A stretch of 23,895 bases of DNA from Lachnospiraceae bacterium (GCA_017561985.1 JAFZAZ010000028.1:1-23895), one strand, 5' to 3'; counted from the stretch's first letter, positions 11,797 to 20,464 are shown. Numbers and translations: made by a program. The notes: generated from the sequence alone by a model not told the origin.

Positions 11797-12375
11797 GTGG
11801 CAAAGCGCAGGAAAAAGAAGAAAAAACAGAACGACGGGGCTTTGTTTTTGGGCAAAGTCGTGTTGTTTGTGATTGCTGTGGCCGCGGTTTTCTTTGTCGT
11901 CAAATGGGGCATTGAGAAGTGGGACTCCAGCTCGAATTCTACGATTATCACACCGACGCCGACTCCGGGAGGCAAGGGCAAGGATTCGGTCACGCCGATG
12001 GAGGAAGGGAAGAAGCAGAACAAGGCGACTCCTACGCCGAAGCCGGTGAATTCGCCGACGCCGACGGCTACTCCGACGGAGGCGCCCGCAACGCCGACGC
12101 CAACTCCGACGGAGGCGCCGAAGAATCTGAGCGGCAGGGAGGCGGCTGACTTTTTGAAGAACCTGCCCGCCGGAAAATTATCGCTCGCGAAGGACCCGGC
12201 TTCTTACACGTACGAGCCGGACAGCTGGTCTTCGACGATCGAGGGCCGCGAGTGCATCTGCGTGAACGTTATCGGCGCTGACGGCATGCGCGAAGCTGTA
12301 TTTTACGTGGCTGTCGACGGCAGCGCAGTGTTCCGCGAAGTCGAGGACAACGTGTTCATGAAGATTGGGCCGTAA
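11797..12375 (+). CDS. Single-pass membrane protein with Pro/Thr-rich stalk
   Basis: A 192-residue protein in three parts. A very basic N-terminus (MAKRRKKKKKQ) is followed by one membrane helix (~residues 15-38), which by the positive-inside rule places the rest outside the cell. A Thr/Pro-rich stalk (~50-108, PTPTPTEAP repeats) leads to a C-terminal domain of about 80 residues with alternating hydrophobic strands (GRECICVNVIGADGMREAVFYVAVDGSAVFREVED). I do not recognise the family. The start is GTG 11797 with GGAGG nine bases upstream. It is the first gene after the promoter and is followed 71 bases later by the giant solenoid gene, so the two are likely cotranscribed. Confidence 0.8.
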   Translation: MAKRRKKKKKQNDGALFLGKVVLFVIAVAAVFFVVKWGIEKWDSSSNSTIITPTPTPGGKGKDSVTPMEEGKKQNKATPTPKPVNSPTPTATPTEAPATPTPTPTEAPKNLSGREAADFLKNLPAGKLSLAKDPASYTYEPDSWSSTIEGRECICVNVIGADGMREAVFYVAVDGSAVFREVEDNVFMKIGP

Positions 12376-12446
12376 TGATTGTTTAGCAGTTTTGGGGATG
12401 TAGCAACCGTGTACCGCGGCGGTCGTGCCGCGAGTCAGGAGGGGTC

Positions 12447-15400
12447 GTGAAGGAGAAGATTGCCGGGATCGCCCGGGGCATAATTGAATACGAATTGCCG
12501 CGGATCCGCCTGAGCAAGGACCGGATCGTTGCCTCTGTGGAGATCGGGCGCCGCGTGAGCGGGCGCGTGATCGTCAGCAATGACGCCGAGAAGTCGATGA
12601 AGGGCATTGTCTGCTCGGACAATCGCATCATGGAGCCGGTGACGAACCAGTTCGTCGGTATCTCCAACACGGTGGAATATGTGATCCACGCGGAGTCGCT
12701 GGAGAGCCTCGCGTCGTACGACGGTGTGCTCGCGGTGATCACCGATTGCGGTGAGACGGAGATCCCTTACCATATCGACGTTGTGGCGCCGACGCTTTCG
12801 GTCGGCACGCAGGTCGTCTCCTCGCCGGAGCAGTTCGCGCTTTTTGCGCGCGACAACCGCAGGGAAGCCCTGAAGCTCTACACGGACGCCGGCTTCCGGT
12901 CGTTCCTCGCGTTCCATGAGCCGAAGAGCCTGTTTTTGTATGATTTTCTGAAAATGAGCGCGTCCGCGGAGCGGGCGATGGAGGAGTTCCTCGTTGCGAC
13001 CGGGCGGAAAATTCCGGTTTCGGTCTCCGCGGCTGTCTCGAAAATATCGTATGAGGACGTGCGCGACAGCGCATTTTCCGACCAGCTGACGCTTCGGATG
13101 GACAACCCGGGCTATGTGAACCTGCAGGTGTCCTCGTCGGCGGAATTCCTGCTCGTGGAGCACGGCGTTGTCACGTCGGAGCAGTTCGCGGGCGGCACGT
13201 ACGACATCCGTTACGTGGTGATCCCCGAGAAGATGTCGCGCGGCAACAATTACGCTACCCTTACGGTGGAGGCGCAAAATCAGACCATCACCATCCCCGT
13301 GTTCTGCCGCAAGACGCAGGAGAAGACGGCGGAGCAGGTGCGCCGCACGGCGCAGGCTCATCTGTCGGTGGACCTGATGAACAACGCCATCGCTTACCAT
13401 ATGAACCAGATTCCGGTCGGCCGTTATGTCACGGAGGCCGAAAGTCTTCTCGCTCGTTTCCGCGATGTCGCCGGTGAGCTTCCCGTGGAAGCCCGGCTGT
13501 ACCGCGTTCACCTGGACCGCCTGAGCGGACGAGAGAGCCCGGCAAATGCCAAGCTCCGCGAGATCTCCGAGGACGACCTCAAGGGTGCCTCTGCGGACGC
13601 CCGCGCGGCGTATGTCTACCTGCGCGCAGAGCGCTCCACAACGGACCGCGTGTCCGCGCTCGAGCAGCTCTACAGCATCTGTAACGATGCGCCGAAGAAA
13701 GTGATCCCCGCGCTCCTTTTGATGCAGCTTGACGACCGCTACGGCAAGAACGGCAAGCTTCGTCTGGACGAGCTTCGCGGTATTTATGACAACGACAATC
13801 CCTCGCCGCTTTTGTTCCTCGCGGCGGCGCGCACTCTGAACGAGGAGCCGCAGCTGCTTCATGAGATCGGCGAGTTTGAACTGCAGACGATTGCATTTGC
13901 CGTGAGACGGCGTTTCCTGCGCAAGGAAGTTGCGGTGCAGTTCTCCACGCTCGCGGAGGGCGTCAAGGAGTTCCGTCCGCTGTATTACACGGTGCTCGCG
14001 GGCATCTACGAGCAGTTCCAGCTGCGCGAGGCCCTGACGGCCATCTGCGCGATGCTGATCCGCGGTCACTGCCGCGAACCGCGCTACGCCGTATGGTTCG
14101 AGCGCGGCGTTGAGGCGGAGATCCGTGTTGCCGAGCTGTACGAGTACTATATTTACACCGGCAAATCCGACGTCGAGGAGGCGCTGGACGACAACGTCTT
14201 CACGTATTTTACGTACAACAGCAAGCTGAACGACCGCAAGCTCTCGTTCCTGTACGCGAACATCGTTCGCCACAAGGAGAGCCGGCCTGCGATCTACGAG
14301 AGTTTCCTTCCGAAGATCCGCGAATACACGATGGACCGTCTCAAGGAAAATCGTAACGACGATTTCCTGGCGATCCTTTACAACGACTGTCTTGCGTCGT
14401 CCGACTACCGCGACCGCGTGCTCCAGAAGCTGGAGAAGATCGCATTCCGCGTGGAGATCGAGTGCACGGCGCCAAATATCCACTACGTGGTTGTAGCGCA
14501 TCCCGAGCTCGAGGAGGAGACCGTGATCGCATTGGCGAGCGGTCATGCGCAGGCTGACATTTACACGGACGGCGCGGTGATTGCGTTTATGGACGCTAAT
14601 CGCAACCGCTTCCTGAGCGGAATTCCGTACCGGATGCACCGCCTGATGTACTGCGCGAAGGACCTTCCGGAGGCGTATGAGCGCTTCCCGGCGGACAGCT
14701 CGATGATCCTTCTGCATCTCGCGTCGGCGGCCCAGTCGGAGACGCGATTTGACGCGGACTCCGTGGAGCTTCGCAAGAAGGCGTGTCGCGCGCTTGATCT
14801 GCGGGAGAGATTCCGCGGCGAACTGCTGCGCACGCTCGTGCTTTACTACTATGACAACTTCCGTGACGAACAGCTCGAGGAGCTGTTGGGACGGCTTGAT
14901 TTTTCGGCGATCCCCGCGCCTCAGCGCGGCCGTATGATCGGCCTCCTGATCCTCCGCGGTCAGACTGCACAGGTGATGTCTCTTTTGGAGCGCTACGGCT
15001 TCGAGGATGTCGAACCGAGGCTTCTGGAGCGCCTGGTCGCTGCCCTTCCGAAGGAGCAGCTTGAGACGCCCACACCGCTTCTCACGGACATGATGTACGA
15101 GCTCTTTGTGAGAGGCCGCAGGAGCGAGCGTGTGCTCACGTACCTGGTGAACCATTTCCAGGCGGGAACGCAGACACTTTACCACGTATGGCAGGAGGTC
15201 GCGGCGCTTGAAGTCCGCGCAGACAGCCTTGCCGAGCGTCTGCTTGCCCAGATCCTGTTCACGGAGGCGAGTTTCCCGTACGGCGACGAGCTGATCCGCT
15301 CGTACGACCGGCCCGGCAGCGAGCGCACTCTGATCCGCGCGTATGTCACGTACATGTCGTACCGCTACCTCACCGCGGACATTCCGCTCGGCGAGACGAC

Positions 15401-16037
15401 GGTGTCGATCATCCGGCGCTCGGCGTACCGCGAGGACAACGACGTCTGCGTGCTTGCACTTCTCAAGCAGTACGCGATGAAAGAGACGCTCACGAAGGAG
15501 GAGCAGGATTTTGCGGAGTATTGGCTGATCCGCATGGAGGCCAAGGGCAAAGTGCTCCCGGCGTTCCTGAATTTTGCGAAGGTGATGACGCTTCCGGAGA
15601 GTCTGGAGGACAAGTTCCTGATCGAGTACCGGACCAACCCGAAGCATCACGTGACGCTCGATTATTCCTACCGCGGCAGCGGCAAACGCGTGCGGTACGA
15701 GTTCCCGATGCGAGACATCTGTTACGGAATCTTCGTCAAGGACCTGATCCTTTTCGACGGAGAGACCGTGGACTACGTCATCAGCGACGAGTCCGACCGC
15801 GAGGGTGAGGAGACGATCATCAGCGAGCGCGCAACGCTCGTCGGCAGCGACAAGCACACCGGAAACCGGGGCAGCCGCTTCGCGCAGATCAACGAGATCA
15901 TCCGTGCCCAGCAGGAGCGCGACGCCGATCGCGCGATGGATCTTTTGAACCGATATATCCGCAACGAGTTCGCTATCTCGCAGCTCTTCCATACTGCCGA
16001 GGAGCAGCGCGCGGCCGAAGCGGAGGTTAAGTCGTAA
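12447..16037 (+). CDS. Giant (1196 aa) solenoid-like protein, DUF5717-like
   Basis: A 1196-residue protein without signal peptide or membrane helix, so probably cytoplasmic. Residues ~25-300 are beta-rich and look like two or three Ig-like or beta-sandwich modules (for example DQLTLRMDNPGYVNLQVS, then YATLTVEAQNQTITIPVF). Residues ~300-1060 are dense amphipathic helices of alternating Leu/Ala/Tyr and charged residues, like a TPR or other alpha-solenoid (LSVDLMNNAIAYHMNQIPVG onward). The last ~130 residues are beta-rich again (RYEFPMRDICYGIFVKDLIL). I recall this as resembling DUF5717 of Lachnospiraceae, from memory only. GTG 12447 has AGGAGGGG upstream. Its neighbours are a BI-1-like membrane protein, an Hsp70-like protein and a TPR-like protein; a scaffold or client-binding role is inference. 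Confidence 0.85.
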   Translation: MKEKIAGIARGIIEYELPRIRLSKDRIVASVEIGRRVSGRVIVSNDAEKSMKGIVCSDNRIMEPVTNQFVGISNTVEYVIHAESLESLASYDGVLAVITDCGETEIPYHIDVVAPTLSVGTQVVSSPEQFALFARDNRREALKLYTDAGFRSFLAFHEPKSLFLYDFLKMSASAERAMEEFLVATGRKIPVSVSAAVSKISYEDVRDSAFSDQLTLRMDNPGYVNLQVSSSAEFLLVEHGVVTSEQFAGGTYDIRYVVIPEKMSRGNNYATLTVEAQNQTITIPVFCRKTQEKTAEQVRRTAQAHLSVDLMNNAIAYHMNQIPVGRYVTEAESLLARFRDVAGELPVEARLYRVHLDRLSGRESPANAKLREISEDDLKGASADARAAYVYLRAERSTTDRVSALEQLYSICNDAPKKVIPALLLMQLDDRYGKNGKLRLDELRGIYDNDNPSPLLFLAAARTLNEEPQLLHEIGEFELQTIAFAVRRRFLRKEVAVQFSTLAEGVKEFRPLYYTVLAGIYEQFQLREALTAICAMLIRGHCREPRYAVWFERGVEAEIRVAELYEYYIYTGKSDVEEALDDNVFTYFTYNSKLNDRKLSFLYANIVRHKESRPAIYESFLPKIREYTMDRLKENRNDDFLAILYNDCLASSDYRDRVLQKLEKIAFRVEIECTAPNIHYVVVAHPELEEETVIALASGHAQADIYTDGAVIAFMDANRNRFLSGIPYRMHRLMYCAKDLPEAYERFPADSSMILLHLASAAQSETRFDADSVELRKKACRALDLRERFRGELLRTLVLYYYDNFRDEQLEELLGRLDFSAIPAPQRGRMIGLLILRGQTAQVMSLLERYGFEDVEPRLLERLVAALPKEQLETPTPLLTDMMYELFVRGRRSERVLTYLVNHFQAGTQTLYHVWQEVAALEVRADSLAERLLAQILFTEASFPYGDELIRSYDRPGSERTLIRAYVTYMSYRYLTADIPLGETTVSIIRRSAYREDNDVCVLALLKQYAMKETLTKEEQDFAEYWLIRMEAKGKVLPAFLNFAKVMTLPESLEDKFLIEYRTNPKHHVTLDYSYRGSGKRVRYEFPMRDICYGIFVKDLILFDGETVDYVISDESDREGEETIISERATLVGSDKHTGNRGSRFAQINEIIRAQQERDADRAMDLLNRYIRNEFAISQLFHTAEEQRAAEAEVKS

Positions 16038-16064
16038 AATGTTGTGTGTGAAAGGAGAAGAGTA

Positions 16065-16904
16065 ATGGCAGACAACAACTTTAATTACAACGGATATTAC
16101 GATCCGCAGACAGGCGCGTATACGCAAAACGGCGGCGCGCAGAACGTAAACAACGGTCAGACCAGGAACGCTTCCATCGGAACGATGCTGGCAGGAGCTG
16201 CGGCGTATCAGCATGCGCAGATGCCGACCGACTCGCAGGGATATTACCTGAATGTCGAGAACGACGGCGACTCGATCTCGGTCCAAAAATTCAACGGCAT
16301 CATCGGTGTTATGCTTTTGTACGGCTTTCTCGTAAACGCGATCATGTGCTTTATGTTTGCGGACAAGATCGACAATCTTTACCACGAAACTCCGTTCATT
16401 CCGCTCATAATTTACTTTGTGGGAATTATTGTGGGAACACTTATTTGCCAGAAGACGAAGAGCACCGTGACGTGCTTCATCGGATACAACATGATCGTTG
16501 TGCCGATGGGACTCCTTCTCACGCCGTTGCTTGAGTATTATGAGATTTCGACGATCCGGTACGCTTTCTGCATCATGGCAGTGATCATGTTGCTGATGGT
16601 CGGACTCTCGTATCTGTACCCGCAGTTCTTTGCCTCGATCGGACGGATGCTTTTCGCCTGCCTGATCATCGGCATCCTTGCGGAAACGATCATGTGGTGT
16701 GTAAATGCTACGATGTTTTCTTCCGGATTGTTCGATTTCCTGTTTATCGGAATCTTCGCCGGCTACATCGGCTATGACTGGGCAGTTGCACAGCAAAACG
16801 AGAAATCCGTCAAGTCTGCGATCCGAAGCGCCTGCTTCATCTACGTGGATTTGGTCAACCTGATGATCCGCATTTTGCGAATCATTGCAAGAAACCGCGA
16901 CTGA
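16065..16904 (+). CDS. Bax inhibitor-1/YccA-like multipass membrane protein
   Basis: A 279-residue protein with a hydrophilic Asn/Gln/Tyr-rich N-terminus (~residues 1-75) and about seven membrane helices. The C-terminus carries the BI-1 family hallmarks: IGYDW (D238), then a charged loop, and FIYVDLVNLMIRILRII (D262). In the bacterial BI-1 protein YetJ an Asp pair with the same 24-residue spacing (D171, D195) forms the pH-sensitive calcium-leak latch. I therefore infer a pH-gated ion leak, but the rest of the sequence is divergent. ATG 16065 has AAAGGAG ten bases upstream; the upstream in-frame ATG at 16044 has no such site. The gene is 27 bases after the giant solenoid gene and 34 bases before the Hsp70-like gene. 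Confidence 0.72.
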   Translation: MADNNFNYNGYYDPQTGAYTQNGGAQNVNNGQTRNASIGTMLAGAAAYQHAQMPTDSQGYYLNVENDGDSISVQKFNGIIGVMLLYGFLVNAIMCFMFADKIDNLYHETPFIPLIIYFVGIIVGTLICQKTKSTVTCFIGYNMIVVPMGLLLTPLLEYYEISTIRYAFCIMAVIMLLMVGLSYLYPQFFASIGRMLFACLIIGILAETIMWCVNATMFSSGLFDFLFIGIFAGYIGYDWAVAQQNEKSVKSAIRSACFIYVDLVNLMIRILRIIARNRD

Positions 16905-16938
16905 TCAACTTAAGTAACGTTACCATAACGGAGGACGT

Positions 16939-18192
16939 ATGGACCCCAGGGATATCATCATCGGCTACGATCTCGGCGCAGAGACGACGCAGATTGCGGT
17001 CGGAAGGCTTTCCGAGGAGCCTGACAGCATCAGCATTACGAGCAGTGGGAATACTGTGATCCCCACCGTTCTTTGCGTGCGCAGCGACTCCATGGACTGG
17101 CTCTTCGGCGAGGAGGCGATCCGGTTTAACAACCGCAACGCCGGCAGATTTGTCGACGATCTGGTCAACCGCGTGGTGCGCGGAGAGCCGGAGGTCATCT
17201 ACGAGGTCGAATACACGGCGCAGGAGCTGCTGGCCCGCTTCGTGCGGAAGACATTTTCCGCTGTGCGCCAGAAATACGTCAACGAGACGATCGGCAAAGT
17301 CGTTGTGACGATGCGCACGCTCTATCCGCAGGTGACCGAGGCGGTGCGCCAGGCCATCGAGGAGACGGGAATCCGCCGCGAACGCATCGAGTTCCAGCCG
17401 TATGTCATGAGCTTCATGTACTATGCGGCGTGCCAGCGCAAAGAGTACTGGGTCAACGACGTAAGCCTCTTTGATTACAACGAAAACGGACTGTTTTATT
17501 ACCAGATGTCCACGAGCCGCAAAGGCTCGCCGACGACGGTTACGACATACACCGCGGACCTGAGCGACCTGATGGATGTGTCGATGCTCGAGAACATGCA
17601 GGAGAACCGCATGCAGTACAGCTTCCGGCTCGTCTGCGACAAGGTGATCCAGCGTCAGATCATCTCGACCATCTACGTCACGGGCAAGGGCTTCGAGGGC
17701 ACATGGCCGGACGCGATCCTCAAGTCGATGACTGCGGGACGCCACGTGTTCAAGGGCACCAACCTCTACGCGAAGGGCGCCGCGTATTGCGGCATGTACC
17801 GCGAGGACGAGCGCTTCGCAGACTATCTCTTCCTCTCGGAGGACATGGTCCGCTCGACCATCTCGATCCGGATGTTCCGCGACAACCGCGTTGCGGATTA
17901 CCCGCTCATTCAGGCGGGCGAGCGCTGGAAGAACGCGAAGGCGACGACGGTCGGAATTCTGGACGACACGGACGAGATTTATTTTACGGTGTACAATGCG
18001 GTCCGCAAGGAGACGCGCTACACCATCATGAACCTGAAGAACCTGCACCGGCGCGAGAACAAGACGACGCGCGTGGCTGTGAAGGTGACTTTCCTCGACC
18101 GCGACACGGCGGTGTGCACGGTGACGGACCTCGGCTTCGGCCAGTTCTTCCCGAGCAGTTATCGCGTGTGGGAGAAGATCATTACGCTGTAG
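16939..18192 (+). CDS. Divergent Hsp70-like (actin-fold) protein, DUF5716-like
   Basis: A 417-residue protein with an Hsp70-like layout in shortened form. Residues 8-22 (IGYDLGAETTQIAVG) match the phosphate-1 loop, and 41-62 (IPTVLCVRSDSMDWLFGEEAIR) match the TPSVV...G..A region. Residues 121-175 resemble the stretch before phosphate-2, but that loop itself reads LFDYNENGLFYY (178-188) instead of the Gly-rich FDLGGGT. Residues 245-256 (IYVTGKGFEG) and NLYAKGAAYC resemble the adenosine region. The last ~110 residues are beta-rich and recall the Hsp70 substrate-binding beta domain (VKVTFLDRDTAVCTVTDLG). No helical lid is seen. I recall it as resembling DUF5716, from memory only. AACGGAGG precedes the ATG. 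The loss of the phosphate-2 glycines suggests weak or no ATP hydrolysis. Confidence 0.82.
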   Translation: MDPRDIIIGYDLGAETTQIAVGRLSEEPDSISITSSGNTVIPTVLCVRSDSMDWLFGEEAIRFNNRNAGRFVDDLVNRVVRGEPEVIYEVEYTAQELLARFVRKTFSAVRQKYVNETIGKVVVTMRTLYPQVTEAVRQAIEETGIRRERIEFQPYVMSFMYYAACQRKEYWVNDVSLFDYNENGLFYYQMSTSRKGSPTTVTTYTADLSDLMDVSMLENMQENRMQYSFRLVCDKVIQRQIISTIYVTGKGFEGTWPDAILKSMTAGRHVFKGTNLYAKGAAYCGMYREDERFADYLFLSEDMVRSTISIRMFRDNRVADYPLIQAGERWKNAKATTVGILDDTDEIYFTVYNAVRKETRYTIMNLKNLHRRENKTTRVAVKVTFLDRDTAVCTVTDLGFGQFFPSSYRVWEKIITL

Positions 18193-18222
18193 ACGGGCAA
18201 ATCCGTACTGGGAGAAGAACAC

Positions 18223-19059
18223 ATGGGGCGACTGATATATTGCATCGGTGACAAAGCGAAGATCCCGTTTTATTTCCAATCGACCGGCGTCTGCGTGTAT
18301 ACGATGGAGGAGCTGTGCTACTACCTGTATCACAACGTCGAGACGATGGAGGAGGACCTCTCGGAGAGTCAGCTGATCCCGTGGATCCGGATGGAACTCA
18401 ACATGCCGGAGCGCGCGGACTTTCTGGCGACGCTCACGGAGCGCAAATCGGGCATCAAGGACATGGTTGTGTCCATTTTCTGCAGCACCGACTACTACAG
18501 CCAGGACGAGATCAATCATCTGATCGGCAAGATCGACGAATATTTTGAGCTGCTCCCGATCGAGCGCAAGAAGCGTCATGCGGCGGCAATTCTGCGGTAT
18601 GGCAAGAGCCACGAGGCGCTTTTGGAATATCAGACGATCCTTGACGACAGGGACTTTTCGCTTTTGAACGATGAGGAGCAGGGCGCGGCGTACCACAACA
18701 TCGCGGTTCTCATGGCGCAGAACGGACAGTTCCGCAGCGCTGCGAAGAATTTTCAGACCGCGTATCAGAAGAGCAACGACCGCGAGAGCCTGTGTCAATA
18801 TCTCTATGCGCTCAAACTGGGCGGCATGGAGGACGAGTTCAACCGCGAGCTGGCGGTGTACTCGGTGGATCCGGACGTGGTGAGACGAATCGAGAACCAG
18901 TTTTATTTTGTGGAGGAAAACCGTGAGTATTCCGCGGATTATATCAATTATCTGCACCTGATGGAGCTTCGCGCGCGCGGCGCGGACTCGGAGGACGAAT
19001 TCTGGTGGTTCTTCGACGAGATCGTAAACCGTCTGAAGAACGGCTACCGGAACCGCTGA
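18223..19059 (+). CDS. TPR-like protein adjoining the Hsp70-like gene
   Basis: A 278-residue, probably cytoplasmic protein. The first ~75 residues are a mixed domain (MGRLIYCIGDKAKIPFYF, then EELCYYLYHNVETMEEDLS). The middle (~120-210) is helical, with TPR-like pairs: KKRHAAAILRYGKSHEALLEYQTIL and AAYHNIAVLMAQNGQFRSAAKNFQTAYQ, where the AxxxxA and small-residue pattern fits a TPR helix pair. The C-terminus is helical with aromatic residues (DEFWWFFDEIVNRL). It begins 30 bases after the Hsp70-like gene and shares its direction, and TPR proteins are common chaperone partners. A cochaperone role is therefore plausible but unproven. ATG 18223 has GGGAGAAG upstream. Confidence 0.78.
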   Translation: MGRLIYCIGDKAKIPFYFQSTGVCVYTMEELCYYLYHNVETMEEDLSESQLIPWIRMELNMPERADFLATLTERKSGIKDMVVSIFCSTDYYSQDEINHLIGKIDEYFELLPIERKKRHAAAILRYGKSHEALLEYQTILDDRDFSLLNDEEQGAAYHNIAVLMAQNGQFRSAAKNFQTAYQKSNDRESLCQYLYALKLGGMEDEFNRELAVYSVDPDVVRRIENQFYFVEENREYSADYINYLHLMELRARGADSEDEFWWFFDEIVNRLKNGYRNR

Positions 19060-19069
19060 CGGTGCGGAT

Positions 19070-19087
19070 GCCCCGCCCGGGCGGGGC
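19070..19087 (+). other. Perfect 18-bp GC palindrome between genes
   Basis: GCCCCGCCCGGGCGGGGC is self-complementary over its whole length and lies 10 bases after the TPR-like gene. No T-run follows on either strand, so it is not a typical intrinsic terminator. It may act as an mRNA-stabilising or pausing hairpin. Confidence 0.6.
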
Positions 19088-19115
19088 GAAAGACAGTGCG
19101 TAATTTGGAGGAAGC

Positions 19116-19607
19116 ATGGCAATCAGACATCGGAAAATGTTATGGAAATACGGGAGCGATATTCTGGAGTCCCCGGGGATGCAGCACGAGAAGACGCTGA
19201 TCCAGCACGGGGACGTCACTGTGTACGACCACTCGCTTCTTGTGGCGGAAAAGTGTCTCGCGCTTGCCGAGCGCTGGCCGAGAAAAGTGAACCGCCGCAG
19301 CCTCGTGCGCGGAGCGCTGCTGCACGATTATTTTCTCTACGACTGGCACGAGGATGACCCGAGCCATCGTCTGCACGGATTCACGCATGCGGGGCGCGCG
19401 CTTCGCAACGCAAAGCGTGATTTTACGATCTCGGACACTGAGGCGGATATGATCGCATGCCATATGTTCCCGCTGAATCTGCGTGTGCCGCGGACGCGGG
19501 AAGGAAGAATATTGTGCGTCGTTGACAAGGCGTGCGCGACCTACGAGACGGTGCGCGGTTTCGCACTCGCCGTGAAAAGGAGACTGGCATTCCGTGAAAC
19601 TCGTTGA
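19116..19607 (+). CDS. HD-domain metal-dependent hydrolase
   Basis: A 163-residue protein with the HD phosphohydrolase pattern. H39 (YDHSLLVAEKC), the central H70-D71 pair (GALLHDYFLYDW), H91 (HGFTHAGRA), H116 (IACHMFPL) and D137 (CVVDKAC) follow each other with spacing that fits the family. All expected metal ligands seem to be present, so an active phosphomonoesterase, phosphodiesterase or nucleotidase is likely; the substrate is unknown. The length fits stand-alone small HD proteins. The ATG at 19116 has GGAGGAAG upstream. Its last 14 bases overlap the start of the next gene, which points to translational coupling with that membrane protein. Confidence 0.87.
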   Translation: MAIRHRKMLWKYGSDILESPGMQHEKTLIQHGDVTVYDHSLLVAEKCLALAERWPRKVNRRSLVRGALLHDYFLYDWHEDDPSHRLHGFTHAGRALRNAKRDFTISDTEADMIACHMFPLNLRVPRTREGRILCVVDKACATYETVRGFALAVKRRLAFRETR

Positions 19608-20445
19608 AACAAGCTTTCTCATGTTTTTCGTGTTCAGCTTTCTGGGCTGGATATGGGAGAGCGTGATCTTTTCCATGATCGATAAGCACCGCGTCGTCAA
19701 CCGCGGATTTATGAACGGGCCGTACATCCCCATCTACGGGGCCGGAGCGCTCATCGACCTGCTGCTTCTCGGCAACATCAAGGACATGGTGCTACTTTTT
19801 TTTGTCAGCGCATGCGTGTGTACCATGGTCGAGTATTTGACGTCCTACGCGATGGAGAAGATGTTCAATGCGCGCTGGTGGGACTATTACGACATGTTCT
19901 GGCACTTAAACGGCCGCATCTGTCTGGAGGGATTCCTCGCGTTCGGCGGCCTCTCGGTTGTGCTTATACAGTGGGTTCATCCCGCGACGATGGCAGTGAT
20001 CTCAAAGCTTTCGCCGACGCAGGAGCACGTCATCGCGGGCGTTTTGTTCGCCCTGTTTTTGCTTGACTTCATCATCAGTGTGAAGAATGCGGCCGACTTC
20101 GAAGAGAAGATGCGCCGCGTGGCGGAGATGCTGATCTCGGCGAAGGACAAGATGGCAGCGCTGTACGACACCGTGGTTTTGGAGACGGTGTACCGCAGAG
20201 CTCTCGGGCTTCTCACGAAGCAGCAGAAGCGAATGCTGCGCGCGTTCCCGGCGATGCGCTCTATCCGCTATCCCGGTATTTTGAAAGCCATCCGAAGCGT
20301 GATGCCCGGAAGCCGCGAGAAAGTCGACCTCGCTGCGATTGCCGAGAAGATCACCGAGAAGATCACACGGATGATGCCCGGACGAAGGAAAGAGCAGGCC
20401 GAAGCGGAGGACGTTTCGAAGGACGAGCGTCGCGAGTCGCAGTAA
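19594..20445 (+). CDS. Multipass membrane protein of the PF06541 (putative ABC-transporter type IV) family
   Basis: A 283-residue membrane protein. The first ~165 residues carry several helices with the family's characteristic sequence pattern: FSFLGWIWESVIFSM, VVNRGFMNGPYIPIYGAGA, TMVEYLTSYAMEKMFNARWW and LNGRICLEGFLAFG. The C-terminal ~115 residues are helical and soluble (DFEEKMRRVAEMLIS onward), and end in an acidic/basic tail. Family members are called putative ABC transporter permeases, but no ATP-binding partner is encoded here and the function is unknown. GTG 19594 has AAAGGAGA upstream; it overlaps the HD-domain gene by 14 bases, and the two are very probably cotranscribed and coupled. 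A bidirectional terminator follows. Confidence 0.85.
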   Translation: MKLVETSFLMFFVFSFLGWIWESVIFSMIDKHRVVNRGFMNGPYIPIYGAGALIDLLLLGNIKDMVLLFFVSACVCTMVEYLTSYAMEKMFNARWWDYYDMFWHLNGRICLEGFLAFGGLSVVLIQWVHPATMAVISKLSPTQEHVIAGVLFALFLLDFIISVKNAADFEEKMRRVAEMLISAKDKMAALYDTVVLETVYRRALGLLTKQQKRMLRAFPAMRSIRYPGILKAIRSVMPGSREKVDLAAIAEKITEKITRMMPGRRKEQAEAEDVSKDERRESQ

Positions 20446-20464
20446 GCGCAAATAATTCGGAAAA

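Noticed and set aside
12415..12432. A GC hairpin (CGCGGC with GCCGCG) before the giant solenoid gene.
   Set aside because: No T-run follows and the stem is only 6 bp, so I do not call a terminator; it may modestly affect translation.
12435..16796. A 1453-codon open frame on the minus strand opposite the giant solenoid gene and the membrane protein gene.
   Set aside because: Its sequence is Arg/His/Leu/Val-rich low-information translation without domains or a credible start. The plus strand has well-placed ribosome binding sites and family-like proteins. Such antisense frames arise from the codon bias of G+C-rich genes.
16914..16923. The 10-bp palindrome GTAACGTTAC before the Hsp70-like gene.
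   Set aside because: It is short enough to occur by chance, has no promoter next to it, and no second copy was seen in the window.
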